Made by a program: the position numbers and the translations under genes
Notes under the pieces: generated by a model
What the model was told of the DNA's origin: nothing
What the model saw: only the letters and a program-made list of their open reading frames with translations
The model's database searches: none
Assembly: GCA_002691345.1 (NCBI GenBank)
Contig: NZHI01000059.1
Span: forward strand, 1-5,485
Length of the DNA stretch: 5,485 nucleotides
Reading direction: 5' to 3'
Source of the DNA: Synechococcus sp. MED650
GTDB taxonomy: Bacteria; Cyanobacteriota; Cyanobacteriia; PCC-6307; Cyanobiaceae
Shown here: piece after piece, positions 1-5,420 of the stretch
Position numbering within the stretch: position 1 is the first letter of the stretch
Layout of the letters: each line of letters begins with the position of its first letter

Positions 1-83
1 ATGGCATCAGCTGCCTCGATGGCGGGGACCAGACCGCGGGTCTCGATCATGCCGAGGGCGATGCCCATGGTTTCGTTAGCCAT
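1..83 (-). CDS. csoS1: Carboxysome shell protein CsoS1 (BMC domain), N-terminal part only
   Basis: Reading the minus strand from the ATG at 83-81 gives 27 codons beginning MANETMGIALGMIETRGLVP, the characteristic start of the CsoS1/CcmK family of small BMC-domain proteins. The family is about 100 residues long, so roughly three quarters of the gene lies beyond the window edge. CsoS1 forms hexamers that tile the facets of the alpha-carboxysome, with a central pore for bicarbonate and other metabolites. In alpha-cyanobacteria this gene usually heads the operon csoS1-rbcL-rbcS-csoS2-csoSCA-csoS4; that downstream part is not visible here and is inferred. A purine-rich GGTAGG lies close upstream of the ATG, nearer than an ideal ribosome site. 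The gene is divergent from rdgB, and the 332-base region between them should carry the carboxysome operon promoter. The start is secure because the conserved MANETMGIALGMIET block begins at this Met. Confidence 0.93.
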   Translation of the reverse strand, partial: MANETMGIALGMIETRGLVPAIEAADA

Positions 84-100
84 TGCCTACCGGGAAAAGA

Positions 101-112
101 GGTGGAATGTTC
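101..112 (+). repeat. 12-base direct repeat GGTGGAATGTTC, copy 1
   Basis: GGTGGAATGTTC occurs here and again, without mismatch, at 336-347. This copy ends 18 bases from the csoS1 start codon, so on the csoS1 transcript it reads GAACATTCCACC in the leader, just upstream of the ribosome-binding zone. The core GAATGTTC is an imperfect dyad (GAA-N2-TTC). A related core, GGAATGTCC, lies at 1910-1918 upstream of the 125-residue gene. Confidence 0.75.
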
Positions 113-134
113 GCTGGGGACATTGGTCCGCCGG

Positions 135-154
135 ATCCCTTCCCGTCAAGGGAT
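135..154 (-). promoter_or_regulatory. Inverted repeat ATCCCTT-N6-AAGGGAT in the csoS1 leader region
   Basis: A perfect 7-bp inverted repeat with a 6-base loop, extendable by one G-T pair at 134/155. It ends 52 bases upstream of the csoS1 ATG. If the csoS1 transcript starts upstream of it, the RNA would form a compact hairpin in the leader. The loop and right arm also contain a TTGACG hexamer on the minus strand (149-144) that resembles a -35 box, so the element could be promoter DNA rather than leader RNA. Confidence 0.45.
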
Positions 155-189
155 TGAGGCCACATCCGGGATCACTGTCCATAGTGAAC

Positions 190-210
190 CTGATAAGCCA
201 CCCTTATCAG
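190..210. promoter_or_regulatory. Interrupted dyad CTGATAAG-N5-CTTATCAG, candidate operator
   Basis: Both arms are 8 bases and pair perfectly (190-197 with 203-210) around CCACC. Within it lies ATAA-N7-TTAT, and T194 and A206 satisfy the T-N11-A pattern inside a dyad that is typical of LysR-type regulator sites. LysR-type proteins (RbcR, CbbR, NdhR/CcmR, CmpR) are the established regulators of Rubisco and carbon-concentrating genes in cyanobacteria and other autotrophs. The site centre is about 117 bases upstream of the csoS1 start codon. It could instead act as an RNA hairpin in a long csoS1 leader. A flanking direct repeat, TCACTGT, occurs at 172-178 and 219-225. Confidence 0.5.
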
Positions 211-247
211 CCTGTCCCTCACTGTTCCGGACTGCTGTTGCAGTTCC

Positions 248-257
248 TGTGATCACA
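248..257. repeat. Perfect 10-bp palindrome TGTGATCACA
   Basis: A perfect palindrome in the csoS1/rdgB divergent region. It contains both half sites of a CRP-type box (TGTGA and TCACA), but with no spacer between them; CRP and SyCRP1 sites need about six bases there. Whether it is an operator is unknown. Its centre is 52.5 bases from the centre of the dyad at 190-210. Confidence 0.35.
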
Positions 258-264
258 TCCCCAC

Positions 265-274
265 ACAACGTTGT
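265..274. repeat. Perfect 10-bp palindrome ACAACGTTGT
   Basis: A second perfect 10-bp palindrome only 7 bases after TGTGATCACA. It is not a site I can assign to a known regulator. Two contiguous-arm palindromes this close together in a divergent promoter region could be a pair of operator sites, but the evidence is sequence symmetry only. Confidence 0.35.
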
Positions 275-335
275 CACCGGAGCCGTCACTCCATAGCTTC
301 ACATTGCGACACGTGCCCACAGCGCCTTGCTGAGG

Positions 336-347
336 GGTGGAATGTTC
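336..347 (+). repeat. 12-base direct repeat GGTGGAATGTTC, copy 2
   Basis: This is the second exact copy of the repeat at 101-112, in the same orientation, 235 bases away and 68 bases upstream of the rdgB ATG. The two copies therefore bracket the divergent region, one near each gene. It also sits in the loop of the long-range inverted repeat 306-313/358-365. Confidence 0.75.
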
Positions 348-415
348 AACCCAAATGCGTGTCGCTGAGTTGAATCCAGAGATTTTTAGGTCTTACTCCC
401 CAACAAGCCCGCACA

Positions 416-1021
416 ATGGAGGCCCTCATTCAGCCGCCATTGGCGCTCCAGCTCACTATTGCTACAGGCAATCCCAATAAGGTTGCCGAAATTGAGGCGA
501 TGTTGGGGCCGCTTCCAATCAATGTTCAGCGTCAGCCTGACGATCTCGATGTTGAGGAAACCGGTTCCAACTATTTGGAGAACGCTGAGCTCAAGGCCTC
601 TGCAGCAGCGCTCCGGACTAAGGGCTGGGCTCTTGCGGACGATTCGGGCCTGGAGGTCGACGCCCTAGGTGGTGCACCCGGGCTCTTTTCAGCCCGTTAC
701 GCCGATGGGAATAAGGCCAAGGTTCAGAGGATTATTTCTGAGCTTGGTGCGTCTCCATATCGAAGTGCTTGTTTCCGAAGCACGATGGTGCTGAGTGATC
801 CCTCGGGGAATTGCCTAGCGGCAGCAGAAGGCATTTGCTGGGGGGAACTCCTCCATGCACCCGCTTACGCCGGTGGCGGCTATGAATCCTTGCTCTGGGT
901 GCGGGAAGCCCGTTGCACCTATGGCGAGCTGAACCCGGCTCAACTCAGCCGGTTAGGGAGCCGAGGCAAAGCTGCACGGGCTCTGGCACCGCAATTACGT
1001 CAACTTCTCGAACTGAACTGA
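416..1021 (+). CDS. rdgB: HAM1/RdgB-family non-canonical purine NTP pyrophosphatase
   Basis: The 201-residue product belongs to the HAM1/RdgB family, which hydrolyses dITP, ITP and XTP to monophosphate and pyrophosphate so that deaminated purines stay out of DNA and RNA; it acts in the cytoplasm. Visible motifs are T17-G-N-x-x-K22-x-x-E25 near the N-terminus and the catalytic/metal block D75-D-S-G-L-E-V-D82, followed by GGAPGLFSARYA. Length matches the family (about 190-205). Two C-terminal motifs are altered: the usual FGYDP reads GGYES (154-158), and the usual SHRGKA reads GSRGKA (181-186), without the conserved His. The ATG at 416 has no good ribosome site; a TTG at 440 would also keep the whole domain and place the TGN motif closer to the usual position, so the start is uncertain by eight codons. 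It is divergent from csoS1 and convergent with csoS1D (9-base gap), hence probably monocistronic. Family assignment is firm; substrate range is not. Confidence 0.88.
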   Translation: MEALIQPPLALQLTIATGNPNKVAEIEAMLGPLPINVQRQPDDLDVEETGSNYLENAELKASAAALRTKGWALADDSGLEVDALGGAPGLFSARYADGNKAKVQRIISELGASPYRSACFRSTMVLSDPSGNCLAAAEGICWGELLHAPAYAGGGYESLLWVREARCTYGELNPAQLSRLGSRGKAARALAPQLRQLLELN

Positions 1022-1030
1022 ACTCAGCGA

Positions 1031-1816
1031 TCAGCGCAGTCGTGCATTGCGGTTGACATGGTCGATGGCACGCATCGCCGCCGCCGCCGCTTCCTCCACA
1101 TCACCTTCTCGCCCCGCCAGGGTGAGACGCCCGAAGGCACCCACAGCCTTCACATCCACCAGAGTGATGTTCGAAGCTTTTTCCGCTTCGTTGGCGGCAA
1201 TCAACACGTATCCGGCCGGCTCCGTCTCCAGGATGAACATGCTCATCCCGGCTTCGATCATCGAGCCGCGTCGGTTCTGGCGATTGATCAACACGGCATG
1301 GTCCGGCGTGATCGCCCGGATCACTTCGGTCCAGCTCACATCCGCTGGAGAACGCTGATCGATCGTGCTGCCGATCGCTTCCAGCACCACATCTCCGGAA
1401 TGGAGAACCGTGCTTTGGTCGCGGTGATAGAGCGCCATCGAACCAAACGCCCGCTCCACCACCATCTGGCCAAGACGAACGTTGCTGGCCTTCAGGGCTA
1501 TATCGGTCACACGATGCACTGCCATGCCTGGAGAAACCTCCATCCAGAGGCAGGCATCTCCGGGGATTGGCAAAAATCCCTGACTCACCGACCCCATGTA
1601 GGCCGCCAGTTGCGGCTGTAATGAGTCGATGAACACATGGGTGCGCAGTTCAATCGACTGCACGTGGCTGTTCTGACGCAACAACCGTGGCGACTCTGAA
1701 TCCGTTGTGACAACGCAGCTCGCCCCCCCTTGCTGGGGGGTCACCTCAGTGCCGGTGACGAGAGCACTACCGCCGCGTCGCCGCTCCCGAGCATCGAAGC
1801 TGGCAAAACGGGTCAT
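1031..1816 (-). CDS. csoS1D: Carboxysome shell protein CsoS1D, tandem-BMC pseudohexamer-forming
   Basis: The 261-residue product contains two BMC folds in tandem (about residues 52-155 and 156-261) after a low-complexity, Arg-rich N-terminal extension. It matches CsoS1D of Prochlorococcus MED4 (about 256 residues) in length and in its landmark segment V-V-E121-R122-A-F-G; in the characterised protein the equivalent Glu-Arg pair gates a large pore. CsoS1D trimerises into a pseudohexamer and two trimers can stack, probably admitting bulky metabolites such as RuBP to the alpha-carboxysome. The second repeat shows the parallel block [18 protein letters not shown] chose the ATG at 1816-1814; an in-frame TTG at 1846 would add ten residues, but neither start has a clear ribosome site and 261 fits the family better. 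The gene is minus-strand like csoS1 but separated from it by the inverted rdgB, so it is probably transcribed from its own promoter in 1817-1935. Confidence 0.94.
   Translation of the reverse strand: MTRFASFDARERRRGGSALVTGTEVTPQQGGASCVVTTDSESPRLLRQNSHVQSIELRTHVFIDSLQPQLAAYMGSVSQGFLPIPGDACLWMEVSPGMAVHRVTDIALKASNVRLGQMVVERAFGSMALYHRDQSTVLHSGDVVLEAIGSTIDQRSPADVSWTEVIRAITPDHAVLINRQNRRGSMIEAGMSMFILETEPAGYVLIAANEAEKASNITLVDVKAVGAFGRLTLAGREGDVEEAAAAAMRAIDHVNRNARLR
1724..1740 (-). repeat. G/C homopolymer hairpin inside the csoS1D N-terminal coding region
   Basis: The plus strand reads seven C (1723-1729), five bases TTGCT, then six G (1735-1740), forming a 6-bp all-GC stem. On the csoS1D sense strand this is C6-AGCAA-G7, encoding Pro27-Gln-Gln-Gly-Gly31 in the disordered N-terminal extension. 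It lies about 75-95 bases downstream of the start codon, so it might affect early translation and is prone to length errors. Confidence 0.6.
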
Positions 1817-1935
1817 GGCGGCGAGTGTACCGGACGAATTCAGCAAAAAAGCCGAATCAAGAGTTCTGGCCTGCGGTCTTGCGTCTCGAAAGGCAACCGA
1901 TACCGTCCGGGAATGTCCCGATTCCGATCCTGGTG
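1817..1935. promoter_or_regulatory. Divergent spacer between csoS1D and the 125-residue gene
   Basis: These 119 bases separate two outward-reading genes and must supply promoters for both. On the minus strand a TACACT hexamer (four of six matches to a -10 box) lies about 10 bases from the csoS1D ATG, which would imply a very short leader, but no good -35 sits at the right distance. An inverted repeat CGGGA-ATG-TCCCG at 1908-1920 lies 16 bases before the plus-strand start codon and contains GGAATGTCC, which differs by one base from the core of the 12-base repeat in the csoS1/rdgB region. Confidence 0.5.
1908..1920. promoter_or_regulatory. Short dyad CGGGA-ATG-TCCCG upstream of the 125-residue gene
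   Basis: A 5-bp perfect inverted repeat with a 3-base centre, ending 15 bases before the ATG at 1936. In RNA it would be a small GC hairpin near the ribosome-binding zone; in DNA it could be an operator half-turn site. Its GGAATGTCC core resembles GGAATGTTC at 104-112 and 339-347. Confidence 0.35.
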
Positions 1936-2313
1936 ATGGCTGATCAATCGTCTTTGCAGGCTGTCGATCTGAATGCAGATCAGGCTCTGGGAATGGTGAG
2001 TTTCGGGTTGATGCAACGACTGGCTCAGGATGGCCAGGTCGATCTCCCCTGGCTGGAAGGATCTGGGCACGCCGATGCCGATCGCCTGCGTCAGCTGCGT
2101 CAACGACTGGAGCTCACGGCTCTGGCCATCAACACCGGAGCGCCGCTGACCACAGCAGAGGTCACCGTTTTGCTCGGCGCCCGACCCGGCACGGAGCGAG
2201 TCGAACGGGGCGGTCTGGTGGCACGACGCATCAGCCGCAACGTCTGGAAGCTCAACAAGATCGATGAGAGTGATCGTTCAGACCGCTACGACGGCTTCCG
2301 TCGCCGCCTTTGA
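1936..2313 (+). CDS. Conserved-looking protein of unknown function, possible helix-turn-helix
   Basis: The product is 125 residues, soluble and without signal peptide, membrane segment or cysteine. I do not recognise a named family; a protein of unknown function at this place beside chlN is, to my knowledge, usual in marine picocyanobacteria. Residues 14-60 look helical with a charged stretch ([15 protein letters not shown]). Residues 70-106, from [16 protein letters not shown] through [15 protein letters not shown], suggest a helix-turn-helix or small winged-helix with basic Arg97-Arg98 and Arg101, so DNA binding is a reasonable guess but not shown. The tail is rich in Asp, Arg and Ser and ends FRRRL. 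The open frame extends 37 codons further upstream, but the ATG at 1936 starts a sensible protein and the upstream part runs into the csoS1D promoter spacer. No strong ribosome site is visible. It is divergent from csoS1D and 100 bases ahead of chlN on the same strand, so it may be co-transcribed with the chl genes. Confidence 0.8.
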   Translation: MADQSSLQAVDLNADQALGMVSFGLMQRLAQDGQVDLPWLEGSGHADADRLRQLRQRLELTALAINTGAPLTTAEVTVLLGARPGTERVERGGLVARRISRNVWKLNKIDESDRSDRYDGFRRRL

Positions 2314-2372
2314 CGTGTTCAAGCCAGGCGATCCCAAAGAGTTTGAGCGACCTTTTCACTCTTGAGCGAATT

Positions 2373-3691
<1,319 letters not shown>

Positions 3692-3695
3692 ATCG

Positions 3696-5270
3696 ATGCA
3701 ACTGACGCTCTGGACTTATGAAGGGCCTCCCCATGTGGGAGCCATGCGCATCGCCGCCTCCATGCGCGGCGTTCATTACGTGCTCCATGCACCGCAAGGG
3801 GACACCTACGCCGACCTGCTGTTCACGATGATTGAGCGGCGCGGGCAGCGACCACCGGTCACTTACACCACGTTTCAGGCCAGGGATCTGGGGGGCGACA
3901 CCGCCGAACTGGTGAAGCGGCATGTGCGCGAAGCCGTGGATCGCTTCCAACCCGATGCCCTGCTGGTGGGTGAAAGCTGCACGGCGGAGTTGATTCAGGA
4001 TCAACCAGGCGCCCTGGCCCAGGGCATGGGCCTCACCATGCCGGTGGTGAACTTGGAGCTGCCGGCCTACAGCAAAAAGGAAAACTGGGGAGCGGCAGAG
4101 ACCTTCTATCAATTGGTGCGCAACCTGCTCAAAACGCAGGTACCAACAGAGGTGGAACACGATCCCAAGTCATGGCAAAACCAGGGGCGCCGGCCCCGGG
4201 TGAACCTGCTGGGTCCATCCCTGTTGGGTTTCCGCTGCCGCGACGACGTGTTGGAAGTTCAGAAGCTGCTCACCATGCACGGGATCGACGTTGGCGTGGT
4301 GGCCCCCCTGGAGGCCGACATTGACGACCTGAAGCGGATCCCCGATGCGGATTTGAACGTTTGCCTGTATCCGGAGATCGCGGAATCCACCTGCAGCTGG
4401 CTGGAGCGCAACTTCGGCATGCCCTTCAGCCGAACGGTGCCGATCGGGGTTGGCGCGACCCACGATTTCCTCGTGGAGGTGCACAGCCTGCTGGGGCTGG
4501 AGTCACCAGCACCAGACGAGGGCTACAGGCGCTCACGCTTGCCCTGGTATTCGGAGTCCGTGGACTCCACTTATCTCACCGGCAAGCGGGTGTTCATTTT
4601 TGGCGATGGCACGCATGCCCTTGCTGCAGCCCGAATCTGCAGCGAAGAACTGGGCTTCACCGTGGTGGGCCTCGGCACCTACAGCCGGGAAATGGCCAGG
4701 CCTGTGCGGGCGGCCGCCAAAGCCCTGGGCCTGGAAGCCCTGATCTGCGACGACTATCTGGCCGTGGAAGCCGCGATGGAAGAAGCAGCTCCAGAACTGG
4801 TGCTGGGAACCCAGATGGAACGCCACAGCGCCAAGCGACTGGGGATTCCCTGCGCAGTGATCAGCACACCCATGCATGTGCAGGATGTGCCAGCCCGAAT
4901 GAGCCCACAAATGGGCTGGGAAGGCGCGAACGTGATCTTCGACGACTGGGTTCACCCGCTGATGATGGGGCTGGAGGAACACCTGATCGGCATGTTCCGC
5001 CACGACTTCGAATTTGTGGATGGCCACCAGAGCCATCTGGGCCATACCGGTGGGGCTGGAGCCGCCGATCACTCTGGCTTGAGCGACATCCCCGAGAAAG
5101 GCGACGGAACACTGCACTGGACCGAAGACGGCGAAGCCGAACTGAAAAAGATCCCATTTTTCGTGCGGGGCAAGGTGCGACGCAACACCGAGGCTTATGC
5201 CCGCGATGTGGGCTGCCGGGAGATCAGCAGCGAAACGCTCTATGACGCAAAAGCCCACTTCACGGCATGA
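3696..5270 (+). CDS. chlB: Light-independent protochlorophyllide reductase subunit B
   Basis: ChlB pairs with ChlN to form the N2B2 heterotetramer that binds protochlorophyllide. The 524-residue length matches cyanobacterial ChlB (about 508-530). The start [20 protein letters not shown] is the family's N-terminal signature. Asp36 (APQGD36TYADL) is the unusual oxygen ligand of the NB cluster. Cys95 lies in [10 protein letters not shown]. Asp290 in [11 protein letters not shown] corresponds to the proposed catalytic proton donor (Asp274 in Rhodobacter BchB). The nitrogenase-like core runs to about residue 425; a Gly/His-rich linker (near [14 protein letters not shown]) leads to the C-terminal protochlorophyllide-reductase domain (about 470-524) that helps cover the substrate. 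It starts 4 bases after the chlN stop, and no separate ribosome site is evident, so coupled translation is likely. Its stop codon overlaps an ATG (ATGA at 5267-5270) that opens an 11-codon ORF. All key residues are intact. Confidence 0.98.
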   Translation: MQLTLWTYEGPPHVGAMRIAASMRGVHYVLHAPQGDTYADLLFTMIERRGQRPPVTYTTFQARDLGGDTAELVKRHVREAVDRFQPDALLVGESCTAELIQDQPGALAQGMGLTMPVVNLELPAYSKKENWGAAETFYQLVRNLLKTQVPTEVEHDPKSWQNQGRRPRVNLLGPSLLGFRCRDDVLEVQKLLTMHGIDVGVVAPLEADIDDLKRIPDADLNVCLYPEIAESTCSWLERNFGMPFSRTVPIGVGATHDFLVEVHSLLGLESPAPDEGYRRSRLPWYSESVDSTYLTGKRVFIFGDGTHALAAARICSEELGFTVVGLGTYSREMARPVRAAAKALGLEALICDDYLAVEAAMEEAAPELVLGTQMERHSAKRLGIPCAVISTPMHVQDVPARMSPQMGWEGANVIFDDWVHPLMMGLEEHLIGMFRHDFEFVDGHQSHLGHTGGAGAADHSGLSDIPEKGDGTLHWTEDGEAELKKIPFFVRGKVRRNTEAYARDVGCREISSETLYDAKAHFTA

Positions 5271-5302
5271 GCATTTACGCTCATTTCTTATCATTTTACT
5301 GA
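5267..5302 (+). CDS. Possible 11-codon leader ORF overlapping the chlB stop
   Basis: ATGA at 5267-5270 joins the chlB stop to a start codon in the +2 frame, giving [11 protein letters not shown] and a TGA stop at 5300-5302. Overlapping ATGA junctions often allow translational coupling, and the ORF ends 15 bases before the hairpin at 5318-5339. It may be chance: the peptide is tiny, has no known match, and its codons give no independent support. Confidence 0.15.
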   Translation: MSIYAHFLSFY

Positions 5303-5317
5303 AAGAAATTCCGCTCC

Positions 5318-5352
5318 TCTGGCTCAGCAAGGAGCCAGATCTTTCATTTCTT
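5318..5352 (+). terminator. Hairpin followed by T-rich run, possible terminator or attenuator
   Basis: TCTGGCTC (5318-5325) pairs perfectly with GAGCCAGA (5332-5339) around the 6-base loop AGCAAG. The T-rich tract TCTTTCATTTCTT (5340-5352) follows at once. Stem length and position fit a Rho-independent terminator after chlB, but the T run is interrupted by C and A, so termination may be partial. A competing CTCCT/AGGAG pairing (5314-5318 with 5330-5334) overlaps the same bases. Partial termination would lower chlL expression relative to chlNB if all are on one transcript. Confidence 0.5.
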
Positions 5353-5364
5353 GGTGAAAACCAA
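5351..5364 (+). promoter_or_regulatory. Small GAAA-tetraloop hairpin TTGGT-GAAA-ACCAA
   Basis: A 5-bp stem closed by a GNRA-type GAAA tetraloop starts within the T-rich tail of the preceding hairpin. GNRA loops are unusually stable for their size in RNA. It lies 56 bases upstream of the chlL ATG and could belong to a structured chlL leader; function is not shown. Confidence 0.3.
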
Positions 5365-5420
5365 CCACTTCACATCTGCTGCTGTTGAATGAAACTGACT
5401 TCTCTTGTACAGGTCGCTTC

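Larger units (their letters stand above)
84..415. promoter_or_regulatory. Divergent regulatory region between csoS1 and rdgB
   Basis: This 332-base stretch has no convincing gene. An open frame enters it from the window edge, but that frame is antisense to csoS1 and resembles nothing. It must contain the 5' leader and promoter of csoS1 (minus strand) and of rdgB (plus strand). It is dense in symmetric elements: inverted repeats at 135-154, 172-187 and 190-210, perfect 10-bp palindromes at 248-257 and 265-274, a long-range inverted repeat 306-313/358-365, and a perfect 12-base direct repeat at 101-112 and 336-347. I could not identify a convincing -35/-10 pair for either direction. That regulation happens here is inferred from gene orientation; the repeats themselves are read directly. 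Confidence 0.7.
5271..5420 (+). promoter_or_regulatory. Spacer between chlB and chlL
   Basis: This 150-base gap is markedly richer in A and T than the flanking genes and splits chlL from the tightly packed chlN-chlB pair. It holds two hairpins (5318-5339 and 5351-5364) and a 9-base direct repeat TCATTTCTT (5281-5289 and 5344-5352). The sequence AAGAAAT (5303-5309) can pair with ATTTCTT of either repeat copy. A TTGAAT at 5385-5390 and TGTACA at 5406-5411 are only 15 bases apart, a weak promoter candidate. A modest AGGT lies 7 bases before the chlL ATG. Transcription termination, attenuation, or simply a processing site between chlB and chlL would all fit. Confidence 0.55.

Noticed and set aside
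120..149. Minus-strand TTGACG (149-144) and CAATGT (125-120) as the csoS1 promoter
   Set aside because: The -35-like box is good but the -10 candidate matches the consensus at only two positions. Not reported as a promoter.
1..252. An 83-codon open frame on the plus strand at the window start
   Set aside because: Its first third is antisense to csoS1, whose N-terminus is unmistakable, and the rest runs through the repeat-rich regulatory region.
248..257. CRP/SyCRP1 binding site at TGTGATCACA
   Set aside because: CRP-family sites need about six bases between the half sites; here there are none. NtcA (GTA-N8-TAC) does not fit either.
1058..1621. A 187-codon open frame on the plus strand opposite csoS1D
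   Set aside because: It is the antisense shadow of a well-supported BMC gene. The translation is rich in Arg and His with no recognisable domain, as expected for the complement of a GC-rich gene.
1817..1846. Upstream TTG start for csoS1D adding ten residues
   Set aside because: No ribosome site precedes it, and the ATG at 1816 gives a length (261) and gate-residue numbering (121/122) closer to the characterised CsoS1D (120/121).
1825..1935. Upstream extension of the 125-residue gene to an ATG at 1825
   Set aside because: The extra 37 residues look like non-coding translation and would run almost to the csoS1D start, leaving no room for promoters between the divergent genes.
4361..5245. Long open frames within chlB on both strands (for example 4361-5245 plus and 4533-5330 minus)
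   Set aside because: They are out-of-frame or antisense shadows of a fully supported chlB and show no protein family signal.
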